A stretch of 24,635 bases of DNA from an uncultured Oscillospiraceae bacterium (lineage in GTDB: Bacteria > Bacillota > Clostridia > Oscillospirales > Oscillospiraceae). Below the pieces are notes generated by a model, which worked only from the letters and a program-made list of their open reading frames with translations, was not told the origin of the DNA and made no database searches. The DNA lies in assembly GCA_900758315.1 (NCBI GenBank), contig CAAERF010000472.1, positions 1-24,635 on the forward strand, in the 5' to 3' direction. Positions 1-6,450 of this stretch are shown here, piece after piece (position 1 is the stretch's first letter; each line of letters opens with the position of its first letter). A program made the position numbers and the translations under genes.

Positions 1-1
1 G

Positions 2-1543
2 GAGGAGGAAGAGCCGCAGCTGCACATTGTCTGGAATGAACAGCTCAAGGAAATCCATGTCCAGCTGATGGGCCAGGTTCAGCTGGAGGTACTGAAACGG
101 CTGATCGCCGATCGCTTTGGCCTGACAGTGGAGTTCAGCACCGGCAATATTGTGTACAGAGAGACCATCGCCGCTCCCGTGGAAGGGGTGGGTCATTTTG
201 AACCCCTGCGCCACTACGCAGAGGTCCACCTGCTGCTGGAACCCGGCCCTCCGGGCAGTGGATTGTGCTTTGATTCGCTGTGCAGCCAGGATGTGCTGGA
301 CACCAACTGGCAGCGGCTGATTCTGACCCATCTGGCGGAAAAGACGCATGTGGGTGTTCTGACCGGCTCTCCCATCACCGATATGAAACTCAGCATTCTC
401 ACCGGTCGTGCCCATGTCAAACACACCGAGGGCGGTGATTTTCGTCAGGCCACCTACCGCGCTCTGCGCCAGGGCCTGAAAAAAGCGGAGAGCATCCTGC
501 TGGAGCCCTGGTATGCGTTTCAGCTGGAGCTACCCAACACCTGTGTGGGGCGGGCCATGGCAGATATTCAGCGTATGGGCGGCTCCTTTGAAGGGCCGGA
601 GCCAGTTGGTGACCACTCCCTCCTCACCGGCACCGCACCGGTCTCTGCCATGGGCGATTACGCCATGGATGTCAACGTCTACTCCAAGGGACACGGTCGC
701 CTCTTTTTACAGGTAGACGGCTATCGTCCCTGCCACAATCCGGAGGAAGTGATTGCCTCCATCGGATACGATCCGGACAGCGACCTGGACAATCCGGCGG
801 ACTCGGTCTTCTGCTCTCACGGCGCCGGTGTCATTGTCAAATGGGACCAGGTAGAAGCGCATATGGATCTGGACTGTGTCCTGCGACCGGATAACAACGC
901 CGAAACCACTACCCCTACTCCCCATTCTACCCGTACCGACGACAGCCCGGAGGGATTGGATCGGGAACTGCTGGAGATCTTTGAACGGACCTATGGCGCC
1001 ATCAAGCCACGTGACTTACAGCCTCAAAAGCCTCCCCGCCGTCCCAAGGAACTGAAAACTACTCCGCTAAAAGAGTTTCAACGGCCTGAGGAATTTCTGC
1101 TGGTAGACGGATACAACATCATCTTTGCCTGGGATGAGTTGAAGGCTCTGGCCCGGGAGAATCTGGACGCCGCCCGTGAAACTCTCATCAACATGCTCTG
1201 CAATTATCAGGGCTACCGAAAATGCCGGGTCATTGTGGTCTTTGACGCCTACAAGGTCAAGGGCGGTACCCGCAGCGTAGAGCGCCACCACAACATCGAT
1301 GTGGTCTACACCAAGGAGGCGGAGACCGCAGACACCTACATTGAGAAGGCCTCCTACCAGCTGGGAAAACGGTACCGCGTCCGCGTGGCCACCTCTGACT
1401 ACACGGTTCAGCTGATTATTCTGGGCAACCATGCCACCCGTATCTCTGCCAGCGCTTTTAAAAAGGAAGTCGATCAGGTCAATGCGGAAATTGAACAGCT
1501 GTTGGAGCAGTACCGCCGTCCCAATCAGACTTCTCCCGGATAG
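2..1543 (+). CDS. TetM-like ribosomal-protection GTPase, C-terminal part, fused to a Rae1/YacP-type NYN domain (5' truncated by window edge)
   Basis: The open frame runs in from the left edge with no start codon, so the N-terminal GTPase domain lies outside the window. The first roughly 270 visible residues match the C-terminal half of TetM/TetO/EF-G-like factors: the sequence QLMGQVQLEVLKRL is the EF-G domain IV entry found in TetM as a GKVQMEV-type motif, and LLEPWYAFQLELP matches the TetM LLEPYLSF segment. After a proline-rich linker, residues about 363-500 (codon at base 2 counted as 1) form a NYN/YacP domain with LLVDGYNIIFAW (D369), VVFDAYK (D415), AETADTYIEK (D444) and VATSDYT (D466), acidic positions typical of this nuclease fold. 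B. subtilis Rae1 (YacP) is known to cut mRNA in the ribosomal A site, the site TetM-like factors enter. A ribosome-linked role is likely; tetracycline resistance cannot be claimed. Confidence 0.85.
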   Translation, partial: EEEEPQLHIVWNEQLKEIHVQLMGQVQLEVLKRLIADRFGLTVEFSTGNIVYRETIAAPVEGVGHFEPLRHYAEVHLLLEPGPPGSGLCFDSLCSQDVLDTNWQRLILTHLAEKTHVGVLTGSPITDMKLSILTGRAHVKHTEGGDFRQATYRALRQGLKKAESILLEPWYAFQLELPNTCVGRAMADIQRMGGSFEGPEPVGDHSLLTGTAPVSAMGDYAMDVNVYSKGHGRLFLQVDGYRPCHNPEEVIASIGYDPDSDLDNPADSVFCSHGAGVIVKWDQVEAHMDLDCVLRPDNNAETTTPTPHSTRTDDSPEGLDRELLEIFERTYGAIKPRDLQPQKPPRRPKELKTTPLKEFQRPEEFLLVDGYNIIFAWDELKALARENLDAARETLINMLCNYQGYRKCRVIVVFDAYKVKGGTRSVERHHNIDVVYTKEAETADTYIEKASYQLGKRYRVRVATSDYTVQLIILGNHATRISASAFKKEVDQVNAEIEQLLEQYRRPNQTSPG

Positions 1544-1552
1544 CAACCTGTC

Positions 1553-1810
1553 ATGATGAACTACACCTATGTTTTGAAGTGCGCTGACGGCACCTTTTGC
1601 ACCGGCTGGACCAATCACCTGGAACGCCGCCTTGCAGCTCATAACGCCGGTACTGCTTCCAAATACCCCCGTTCCCGCCGGCCAGTAGAGCTATACTATT
1701 TTGAAACCTTTCCCACGAAGGAAGCCGCTATGCGCCGGGAATGGCAGATTAAGCAGCTGCGCCACAGTGAAAAACAAGCGCTGAAGCAACAGCAATCACT
1801 GCCCGGCTAA
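1553..1810 (+). CDS. GIY-YIG domain protein, UPF0213/YhbQ type
   Basis: A complete 85-residue protein made almost entirely of a GIY-YIG nuclease fold. The first strand reads YTYVLKCADGTF, followed by CTGWT in place of the YIG core, then LERRLAAHN with the conserved arginine, the AKYPRSRRPVEL-type loop (here SKYPRSRRP) and MRREWQIKQL with the conserved glutamate. This is the standard layout of the small stand-alone family whose cellular role is poorly known; DNA repair or recombination is often suggested. It begins nine bases after the preceding stop, with two adjacent ATG codons (1553 and 1556) and no strong ribosome binding site, so it is probably translated from the same mRNA as the translation factor. 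A rho-independent terminator follows. Confidence 0.88.
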   Translation: MMNYTYVLKCADGTFCTGWTNHLERRLAAHNAGTASKYPRSRRPVELYYFETFPTKEAAMRREWQIKQLRHSEKQALKQQQSLPG

Positions 1811-1840
1811 TATTGAATGCAATGACCAGCTTTTCTAAAT

Positions 1841-1876
1841 AAAACCGGTGCGACACTTGTCACGCCGGTTTTATTA
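1841..1876 (+). terminator. Rho-independent terminator after the GIY-YIG gene
   Basis: The arms AAAACCGG (1841-1848) and CCGGTTTT (1865-1872) pair, the inner bases extend the stem with a bulge, and the 3' arm runs into TTTTATT. It ends the translation factor/GIY-YIG unit. Confidence 0.8.
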
Positions 1877-1940
1877 GCCCTGCAAAAGAAGAAACACATA
1901 TTTTAAGTTGCAACTTTTTCACGTGTTTTTTGCAAAAAAC

Positions 1941-1981
1941 AAGAAAAACCGCTCACAATCTCAAACGATTGCAAGCGGTTT
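1941..1981 (-). terminator. Terminator of the tRNA-Arg gene
   Basis: The arms 1946-1960 and 1967-1981 form a near-perfect stem of about 15 bp. On the minus strand it is followed by TTTTTC. It starts just downstream of the encoded CCA end of the tRNA. Confidence 0.85.
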
Positions 1982-1984
1982 CAA

Positions 1985-2061
1985 TGGTACGCCCGAAGGG
2001 ACTCGAACCCCCAGCCTTCAGAACCGGAATCTGACGCTCTATCCAATTGAACTACGGGCGC
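1985..2061 (-). tRNA. tRNA-Arg (anticodon CCG)
   Basis: The minus strand folds as a standard tRNA. The acceptor arms are GCGCCCG and CGGGCGT (closing pair G-U), the D arm is GTTCAATTGGATAGAGC, the anticodon stem is TCAGA/TCTGA around the loop TTCCGGT, and the T arm carries GGTTCGAGTCC. Loop positions 34-36 read CCG, which decodes CGG (arginine). The 3' CCA is encoded. The gene has its own promoter and terminator, so it is a single-gene transcription unit. Confidence 0.96.
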
Positions 2062-2076
2062 TTGTTTAGCTTAGTT

Positions 2077-2105
2077 ATTATATCAACTTCCCAATGAAAT
2101 GTAAA
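2077..2105 (-). promoter_or_regulatory. Sigma-A type promoter of tRNA-Arg
   Basis: Read on the minus strand, the -35 hexamer is TTTACA (2105-2100), the spacer is exactly 17 bases and the -10 is a perfect TATAAT (2082-2077). Transcription would start near 2070, about ten bases before the mature tRNA end. Confidence 0.85.
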
Positions 2106-2134
2106 GGGGTATTCGCAGGAATTTTCAGAAAAGA

Positions 2135-2163
2135 TTGTCAAAAGAAGTCGGGTATGATAAACT
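2135..2163 (+). promoter_or_regulatory. Possible promoter of the coiled-coil/fumarase-beta/DraG unit
   Basis: TTGTCA (2135-2140) is followed after 17 bases by TAAACT (2158-2163), a moderate match to the sigma-A consensus placed about 35 bases before the start codon. An overlapping TATGAT (2153-2158) is a better -10 but has too short a spacer. Confidence 0.4.
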
Positions 2164-2198
2164 GTTATTAAATTAAGCGTTTTGGGAGGCACCAACCA

Positions 2199-3260
2199 AT
2201 GGAAAATAAAACTCAATTCCGCAGCGCCGGCTTTGGCGGCTTTAATCGCCAGGACGTGCTGAATTATATTGAACAAACAGCGGCAGAAACCGCCCAGCAG
2301 ATGGAGGAACTGCGCGCCCAGTGCACCGAAAGCCAGGAGCGTGTGGACACCCTGACGCAGCAGCTGGCCGGCCTGACTGCGGAGCACAATGCACTGCAGG
2401 AGCAGTACAATACCCTGTCTGAGGAGCGGGACGGTCTGGTCGCCCGCCTGAAAAAGCTGGAACCGCTTCAGTTGCAGGTTCCGCTGCTTCAGTCCCAGGT
2501 GGACCGTCTGACCCCGGATGCAGAGGCCTATACCGGTCTGAAAAACCAGATTTCCGACATTGAGCTGGAGTCCCGCCGCCGTGCCAGCGAAATTGTCAGC
2601 CAGGCCCAGAAGAAAGCGGCTGAAACCACTGCTGATGCCAAAAAGAGTGCCGATCAGCAGCTGGCTGCCGCCAAAGAGACCTGCGAAAAACAGCGGGCAA
2701 ACGCGGAGAAAGATGCTGCGGCCCGTATCGCTGCCGCAAAAAAGCAGGCGGAGGAGACTACGGCCAAGGCTAACCAGCAGGCTGCCACGACCAAGCAGGA
2801 GTGCGAAAAGCGTCTTGCCAACGCAGACAAGGATGCTGCGGCCCGCATCGCTGCCGCCAAAAAGCAGGCAGAGGAGACTACGGCCAAGGCCAATCAGCAG
2901 GCTGCTGCCACCAAACAGGAGTGCGAAACGCGGCTTGCCAACGCGGACAAGGATGCTGCGAACCGTATCGCCGCCGCAAAAAAGCAGGCCGAGGAAATCG
3001 TCGCCAAGGCAGAGCAAAATGCCGCCGCTGCCACCCAGCGGGCTCAGCAGCAAATTGCCGCAGAGCAGGCCCGCGCTCAGGATACGCACGCACAGCTGAA
3101 AGCCAGCTATGAGAATACCCGGACCAGCGTTCAGGACATGGTTGCCCAGTCCCTCGCCGAAGCAGAGCACATGCGGGAGGCACTGCTGAAACTCAAGGGC
3201 ACCTTTGTGGACGTAGAAAAACTGTTCCCCGACGCACCTACCCAGGAGAAATCCAAGTGA
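2199..3260 (+). CDS. DivIVA-like coiled-coil protein with 40-residue tandem repeats
   Basis: A 353-residue, almost entirely helical protein. Residues 11-26 (GFGGFNRQDVLNYIEQ) resemble the short N-terminal segment of DivIVA-type proteins, which bind the membrane and recruit cell-division or polar-growth factors. Residues 30-105 look like a conventional coiled coil. From about residue 127 to 286 the protein consists of four 40-residue units rich in Ala, Lys, Glu and Gln, the middle two nearly identical (ANADKDAAARIAAAKKQAEE type). There is no signal peptide or membrane helix. The start is set by the GGGAGG site at 2184-2189. The stop overlaps the GTG start of the next gene by four bases, so the two are translationally coupled. 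A scaffold role at the membrane or septum is plausible, but no partner is visible. Confidence 0.75.
   Translation: MENKTQFRSAGFGGFNRQDVLNYIEQTAAETAQQMEELRAQCTESQERVDTLTQQLAGLTAEHNALQEQYNTLSEERDGLVARLKKLEPLQLQVPLLQSQVDRLTPDAEAYTGLKNQISDIELESRRRASEIVSQAQKKAAETTADAKKSADQQLAAAKETCEKQRANAEKDAAARIAAAKKQAEETTAKANQQAATTKQECEKRLANADKDAAARIAAAKKQAEETTAKANQQAAATKQECETRLANADKDAANRIAAAKKQAEEIVAKAEQNAAAATQRAQQQIAAEQARAQDTHAQLKASYENTRTSVQDMVAQSLAEAEHMREALLKLKGTFVDVEKLFPDAPTQEKSK
2577..3056 (+). repeat. In-frame 120-bp tandem repeat, about four units
   Basis: Units start at 2577 (diverged), 2697, 2817 and 2937 (diverging at its end). Units at 2697 and 2817 differ at only a minority of positions, mostly synonymous or conservative, which points to a fairly recent duplication. 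Each unit encodes 40 residues, a length that fits three hendecads plus one heptad of coiled coil. Confidence 0.85.
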
Positions 3261-3811
3261 ACAACACCTGTCACATCCATACCAGCCAACTGCGTACCGC
3301 CCAGGACAATCTCCGGGCCGGAGATCGGGTGCTCCTCTCCGGAACCATTTTTACAGCCCGTGATGCCGCCCACAAACGGCTCTTTGCCCTGCTGGATGAG
3401 GGGAAGTCCCTTCCCTTCCCGCTGCGCGACGCTGTCATCTATTACGCCGGTCCCACTCCGGCTCAGCAGGACATGGCGGTGGGGGCCTGCGGCCCTACCA
3501 CGGCCAGTCGGATGAATGCCTTTGCCCCACGGCTGCTGGATCTGGGGTTGGGCGCCATTATCGGCAAAGGGCAGATGAGTGAGGCGGTATCCCAGGCGCT
3601 CGTACGAAACCACAGCTGCTTTTTCGCCGCTGTCGGCGGGGCCGGCGCCCTGATCGCCAAGTGCATTCAGCGTGCCGACGTCATCGCCTTTGACGACCTG
3701 GGCTGTGAGTCCATCAAGCAGCTGACGGTGGAGAATTTGCCCCTGACGGTGGCAATGGACTGCCAAGGCGGGAATCTGTATAACATTGGTCGGGAAACCT
3801 ATCAGCGCTAA
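3257..3811 (+). CDS. Fumarate hydratase/tartrate dehydratase beta subunit (class I fumarase C-terminal domain)
   Basis: This 184-residue protein covers the usual length of the separate beta subunit of iron-sulfur class I fumarases and L(+)-tartrate dehydratases. Diagnostic segments are GDRVLLSGTIFTARDAAHKR near the start, YYAGPTP, the GPTTASRMN motif, LLDLGLGAIIGKGQMS, AAVGGAGALIAKCI and FDDLGCESIKQLTVENLP. The beta subunit supplies part of the active site; the [4Fe-4S] cluster sits on the alpha subunit, which in most genomes is the gene just upstream. Here that position is held by the coiled-coil gene, so the alpha subunit must be elsewhere or the protein acts differently. Translation begins at GTG 3257, behind AGGAGA at 3244-3249, in a four-base GTGA overlap. 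Confidence 0.88.
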   Translation: MNNTCHIHTSQLRTAQDNLRAGDRVLLSGTIFTARDAAHKRLFALLDEGKSLPFPLRDAVIYYAGPTPAQQDMAVGACGPTTASRMNAFAPRLLDLGLGAIIGKGQMSEAVSQALVRNHSCFFAAVGGAGALIAKCIQRADVIAFDDLGCESIKQLTVENLPLTVAMDCQGGNLYNIGRETYQR

Positions 3812-3870
3812 CACAATATGGGGACTGCTGGACTGGCTTAAAACCAGCTATTTTCTCAGGAGGAATTTTT

Positions 3871-4722
3871 ATGGGACTGCATTTAATGGGTGCGATTATC
3901 GGTGATATCTCCGGCTCCTGGTATGAATTTCGCAACATCAAAAAACGGCCGGACAGCTTAGTGACCCCCCGCGACTTTTTCACGGACGACTCTGTCCTGA
4001 CCATCGCCGTCGCCCACGGCATGGTCAGCGCATTTTCCAAAATCGACCGCTCGCAGTTGGCGCAAAGTCCGGATGCTCAGCGCTGTGTAAAAGACGAAGT
4101 CACCACCAGCCTGTGGCAATTTGCCCAGCAATACCCTGACGCCGGCTACGGCAAAACCTTTGTCCACTGGTTTGCCGACGCCGTCGCAGGACGGGGTGCG
4201 GAACCCTACAACAGCTGGGGCAATGGCTCTGCCATGCGGGTCTCCTTTGCCGGTTGGGCCGCCAATTCCCTGGATGAAGCACTGCTTCTGGCCCGTCTCT
4301 CCGCTGAGGTGACACACAATCACCCGGAGGGCATCAAAGGCGCTCAGGCGGTCGCTGCCGCGCTGTATCTGCTCCGCAGTGGCGCGGACAAGACCGCGGT
4401 ACGGGACTACGTCTCCCGCTTCTACGACTTGAACTTTACGCTGGATGAAATTCGCCCGACCTATCAGTTTGAAGTGAGCTGTCAGAAATCAGTGCCCCAC
4501 GCCATCAACGCCTTTCTGGAGGCTGACAGCTTTGAGGACACCATCAAAACCGCCCTCTCCATCGGCGGCGACAGCGATACCATTGCCGCCATCGCCGGCA
4601 GTCTGGCAGAGGCCTGTTACCCGATTCCGCAGGATCTGGAAGAGCGGGCATTCGCCAAACTCACACCTCATCTTCAGGAGGAAGTGACGGCGATCACTGC
4701 CTATTTGGATCGCTCCAACTGA
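3871..4722 (+). CDS. ADP-ribosylglycohydrolase family protein (DraG-like)
   Basis: A complete 283-residue member of the ADP-ribosyl-arginine/DraG hydrolase family, cytoplasmic and all-helical. The metal-binding motifs are intact: GAIIGDISGS with D12, FTDDS at 37-41, NGSAMR at 118-123, THNHPEG at 148-154 and GGDSDTIAA at 232-240, with aspartates for two metal ions. The family removes ADP-ribose from proteins or small ADP-ribosylated compounds; the substrate here cannot be told from sequence. No ADP-ribosyltransferase is visible nearby. An AGGAGG site precedes the ATG, and the 60-base gap from the fumarase gene contains no convincing terminator, so it is probably the third gene of the same unit. 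A strong terminator follows. Confidence 0.9.
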   Translation: MGLHLMGAIIGDISGSWYEFRNIKKRPDSLVTPRDFFTDDSVLTIAVAHGMVSAFSKIDRSQLAQSPDAQRCVKDEVTTSLWQFAQQYPDAGYGKTFVHWFADAVAGRGAEPYNSWGNGSAMRVSFAGWAANSLDEALLLARLSAEVTHNHPEGIKGAQAVAAALYLLRSGADKTAVRDYVSRFYDLNFTLDEIRPTYQFEVSCQKSVPHAINAFLEADSFEDTIKTALSIGGDSDTIAAIAGSLAEACYPIPQDLEERAFAKLTPHLQEEVTAITAYLDRSN

Positions 4723-4733
4723 TAAAAAATAGT

Positions 4734-4774
4734 AAAACGGTGCAGCCTGTCTCTGGGCTGCACCGTTTTTGTTT
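4734..4774 (+). terminator. Strong terminator between convergent genes
   Basis: The arms 4734-4747 and 4756-4769 form a 14-bp perfect stem (core ACGGTGCAGCC) with an eight-base loop, followed by TTTTTGTTT. The A-rich left flank gives a U-rich tail on the minus strand as well, so it probably serves both the DraG-like gene and the PucR gene. Confidence 0.92.
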
Positions 4775-4786
4775 GCAAGGATAAGC

Positions 4787-5968
4787 TCACGTCTGTTTGG
4801 GATGAATCTGGTAGCTCATCACCGCAATCAACAGATACATTTTCGTATCTGTCCGCTGCAAGTCACAGTCCAAAATCTCCTCGATCTTGCGAATTTTGTA
4901 ATGAACTGTGTTGCGGTGAATGAACATTTTCTCCGAGATCGCCCGAATATGGCCGTCATATTTCAGGTAATTCTGGATAAAGTCCACATACTCTGTCCCG
5001 CAGGCCTGGTCATAGGCGATCAGCGGCGCCAGGTACTCCTCGTGGATTTCGTTCAAGATATCCTGGTTTTCCAGACCGAGCACAATTTTATAGATTCCAA
5101 GATTATTGTAGGCGTGCAGGTTGGTTGGAAGCTGTCCGCCCAGCTGTAAGGTCAGAATTTTTTCCGCCAGCACAAAGCTTTTCTGAATACACCGCACACT
5201 TTTCGTACAGCGCCCTACACTGAAATAAAGTCGTCCCGGAACCTGTGTCACACATGGCAGTTCCCCGGTGAGATCGTTCATCAGTTCCTCCACATCTTCG
5301 GAGGAATAATTGGCAAACAGCAGAAGCAAAACCTGATGGTGCAGATAGGCAAATCCCCGGCAGCCGCGGTCTGACAGGGCGTCCCGTATCACCTGGAGCA
5401 TCTCCCCCAGGGTTTCACTCACATTGGCATTCCCCGGATCCGGTTCCAGATGAATCAAACCAACGCAGTAGTGCCACTCCGGCTTGAAGCCCTTCTGCTG
5501 CAAACCACTGACGTAGAGCTCTTGTCGATCCGGAAACCGGATTGCATTGTTGAGCAAGGTTTCCAGCTCCAATTTATCCGAGGACTCCTGCGCCACCATC
5601 TGAAATACCTTCTGCATCAGCAACTCAATGTGGATGTGCCAGGGAACTACAAACAGCGGCAGGGCATGCTGATCGCTGAAATCAAGGGCCTTCTGTGGAA
5701 TGGCACTGATGTAGTTCCCCACGTTGACAACCACTGAGACCACCCCGGCTTTGTAGCAATTTCGGATGATCTCACTCAATTCCTCCGGGCTGGACAACGC
5801 CACACCGGTTACAAAAATAATTTCATTTCCCTCCAGAAACTCGGAAAATTCCGGTTTTTCAATAATGTGAACACGATGAACAGGGCGATTCAAACCTGCT
5901 CGGCCTGCCACGAGCTTGACCTCATTCTCCTTTACTGCATTGTACCAGTCAGCTACGCGCAGCGGCAT
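4787..5968 (-). CDS. PucR-family transcriptional regulator
   Basis: This 393-residue protein has the typical PucR layout. Residues 1-120 are the PucR N-terminal ligand domain (MPLRVADWYN, NRPVHRVHIIEKPEFSEFL, GNEIIFVTGVAL), the middle is a degenerate GGDEF-like region (YFSVGRCTKSVRCIQKSFVLAEK), and the C-terminus is the PucR helix-turn-helix (YLKYDGHIRAISEKMFIHRNTVHYKIRKIEEIL). In Bacilli and Clostridia such proteins control purine, pyrimidine or amino acid catabolic genes in response to their intermediates. It is divergent from the pyrimidine operon, which makes it the obvious local regulator; activator or repressor cannot be decided. The ATG at 5968 follows a GGGGGAA ribosome binding site on the minus strand. 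Confidence 0.92.
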   Translation of the reverse strand: MPLRVADWYNAVKENEVKLVAGRAGLNRPVHRVHIIEKPEFSEFLEGNEIIFVTGVALSSPEELSEIIRNCYKAGVVSVVVNVGNYISAIPQKALDFSDQHALPLFVVPWHIHIELLMQKVFQMVAQESSDKLELETLLNNAIRFPDRQELYVSGLQQKGFKPEWHYCVGLIHLEPDPGNANVSETLGEMLQVIRDALSDRGCRGFAYLHHQVLLLLFANYSSEDVEELMNDLTGELPCVTQVPGRLYFSVGRCTKSVRCIQKSFVLAEKILTLQLGGQLPTNLHAYNNLGIYKIVLGLENQDILNEIHEEYLAPLIAYDQACGTEYVDFIQNYLKYDGHIRAISEKMFIHRNTVHYKIRKIEEILDCDLQRTDTKMYLLIAVMSYQIHPKQT

Positions 5969-5990
5969 TGCAATTCCCCCTGTCTAAAGT

Positions 5991-6034
5991 AACATGGCAA
6001 GAGCGCTGAACCTCAGCACCCTTGCCATGTTTTT
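5991..6034 (+). promoter_or_regulatory. Long inverted repeat in front of the PucR gene (terminator on + strand or operator/5'-UTR hairpin on - strand)
   Basis: The 11-base arms AACATGGCAAG (5991-6001) and CTTGCCATGTT (6021-6031) pair perfectly, and GCTGA/TCAGC extends the stem inside. On the plus strand a TTTTT run follows, which makes a good intrinsic terminator although no plus-strand gene precedes it. On the minus strand it lies at the 5' end of the expected regulator mRNA. Confidence 0.65.
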
Positions 6035-6046
6035 CATTCTTTCCGT

Positions 6047-6075
6047 ATTTTACGAAAAAGCGGCGGAAAAAGCAA
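6047..6075 (-). promoter_or_regulatory. Candidate promoter of the PucR-family gene
   Basis: Minus-strand TTGCTT (6075-6070), a 17-base spacer and TAAAAT (6052-6047). Only the -10 is a close match. Transcription would start near 6040, right at the inverted repeat. Confidence 0.4.
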
Positions 6076-6334
6076 CCCCAAGAGACATCAAAATAAAACC
6101 GCCTGCTCAAACCAAAACCCGCCAAATTGCACAAACCAACTCCCCCATCTTGCAAAATATCAATATCCGCCTTTCACCTGTCCCCATTTGAATTGCAATC
6201 TCAACCCCACTCTCCCACGCCCTTTTCACAGCATTTTCGCCAGTTATCCTCTGATTTTTCACCATTTTTCATCCTATACTCTGTGTGGTCGCACAAGATC
6301 CATTTTGCGGCTGCACAAAGACCTCGAAAATGTG

Positions 6335-6364
6335 TTGACGTCCAAAAATGAAAGTTGTTATAAT
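6335..6364 (+). promoter_or_regulatory. Promoter of the pyrimidine-degradation operon
   Basis: TTGACG (6335-6340), an 18-base spacer and a perfect TATAAT (6359-6364). Transcription would start near 6371, leaving a leader of about 80 bases. Two GCACAA copies lie 22 and 44 bases upstream of the -35, in phase with the DNA helix. Confidence 0.75.
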
Positions 6365-6450
6365 CCAACCATCATTTACATGGCATCAGTCATCAAGCAA
6401 AGCAATGGAGCAACACAACGCTTCTTTGCCGAATGTAAGGAGATGAGAGT

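Larger units (their letters stand above)
5969..6450. promoter_or_regulatory. Divergent control region between pucR-like gene and the pyrimidine operon
   Basis: This 482-base stretch is visibly richer in A/T than its flanks and holds no convincing gene. From left to right it contains a long inverted repeat (5991-6031), a candidate promoter for the regulator (6075-6047, minus), three copies of GCACAA (6129, 6291, 6313), and the operon promoter (6335-6364). The leader from about 6371 to 6450 shows no TPP-type or other riboswitch signature that I recognise. Confidence 0.7.

Noticed and set aside
2..1030. Tetracycline resistance gene (tetM/tetO class)
   Set aside because: The visible part belongs to the same superfamily, but it is diverged and fused to a nuclease domain. 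The GTPase domain is outside the window, so resistance cannot be supported.
2577..3056. CRISPR-like or satellite repeat array
   Set aside because: The units are contiguous, in frame, 120 bp long and without spacers; they encode a coiled coil.
5994..6351. Short plus-strand open frames in the divergent control region
   Set aside because: Their codon use is unlike the neighbours, they have no ribosome binding sites, and they overlap the inverted repeat and promoter elements.
6365..6450. TPP riboswitch, suggested by the THI5-like receptor
   Set aside because: The leader lacks the CUGAGA box and the expected stem pattern, and the downstream enzymes are for pyrimidine breakdown rather than thiamine synthesis.
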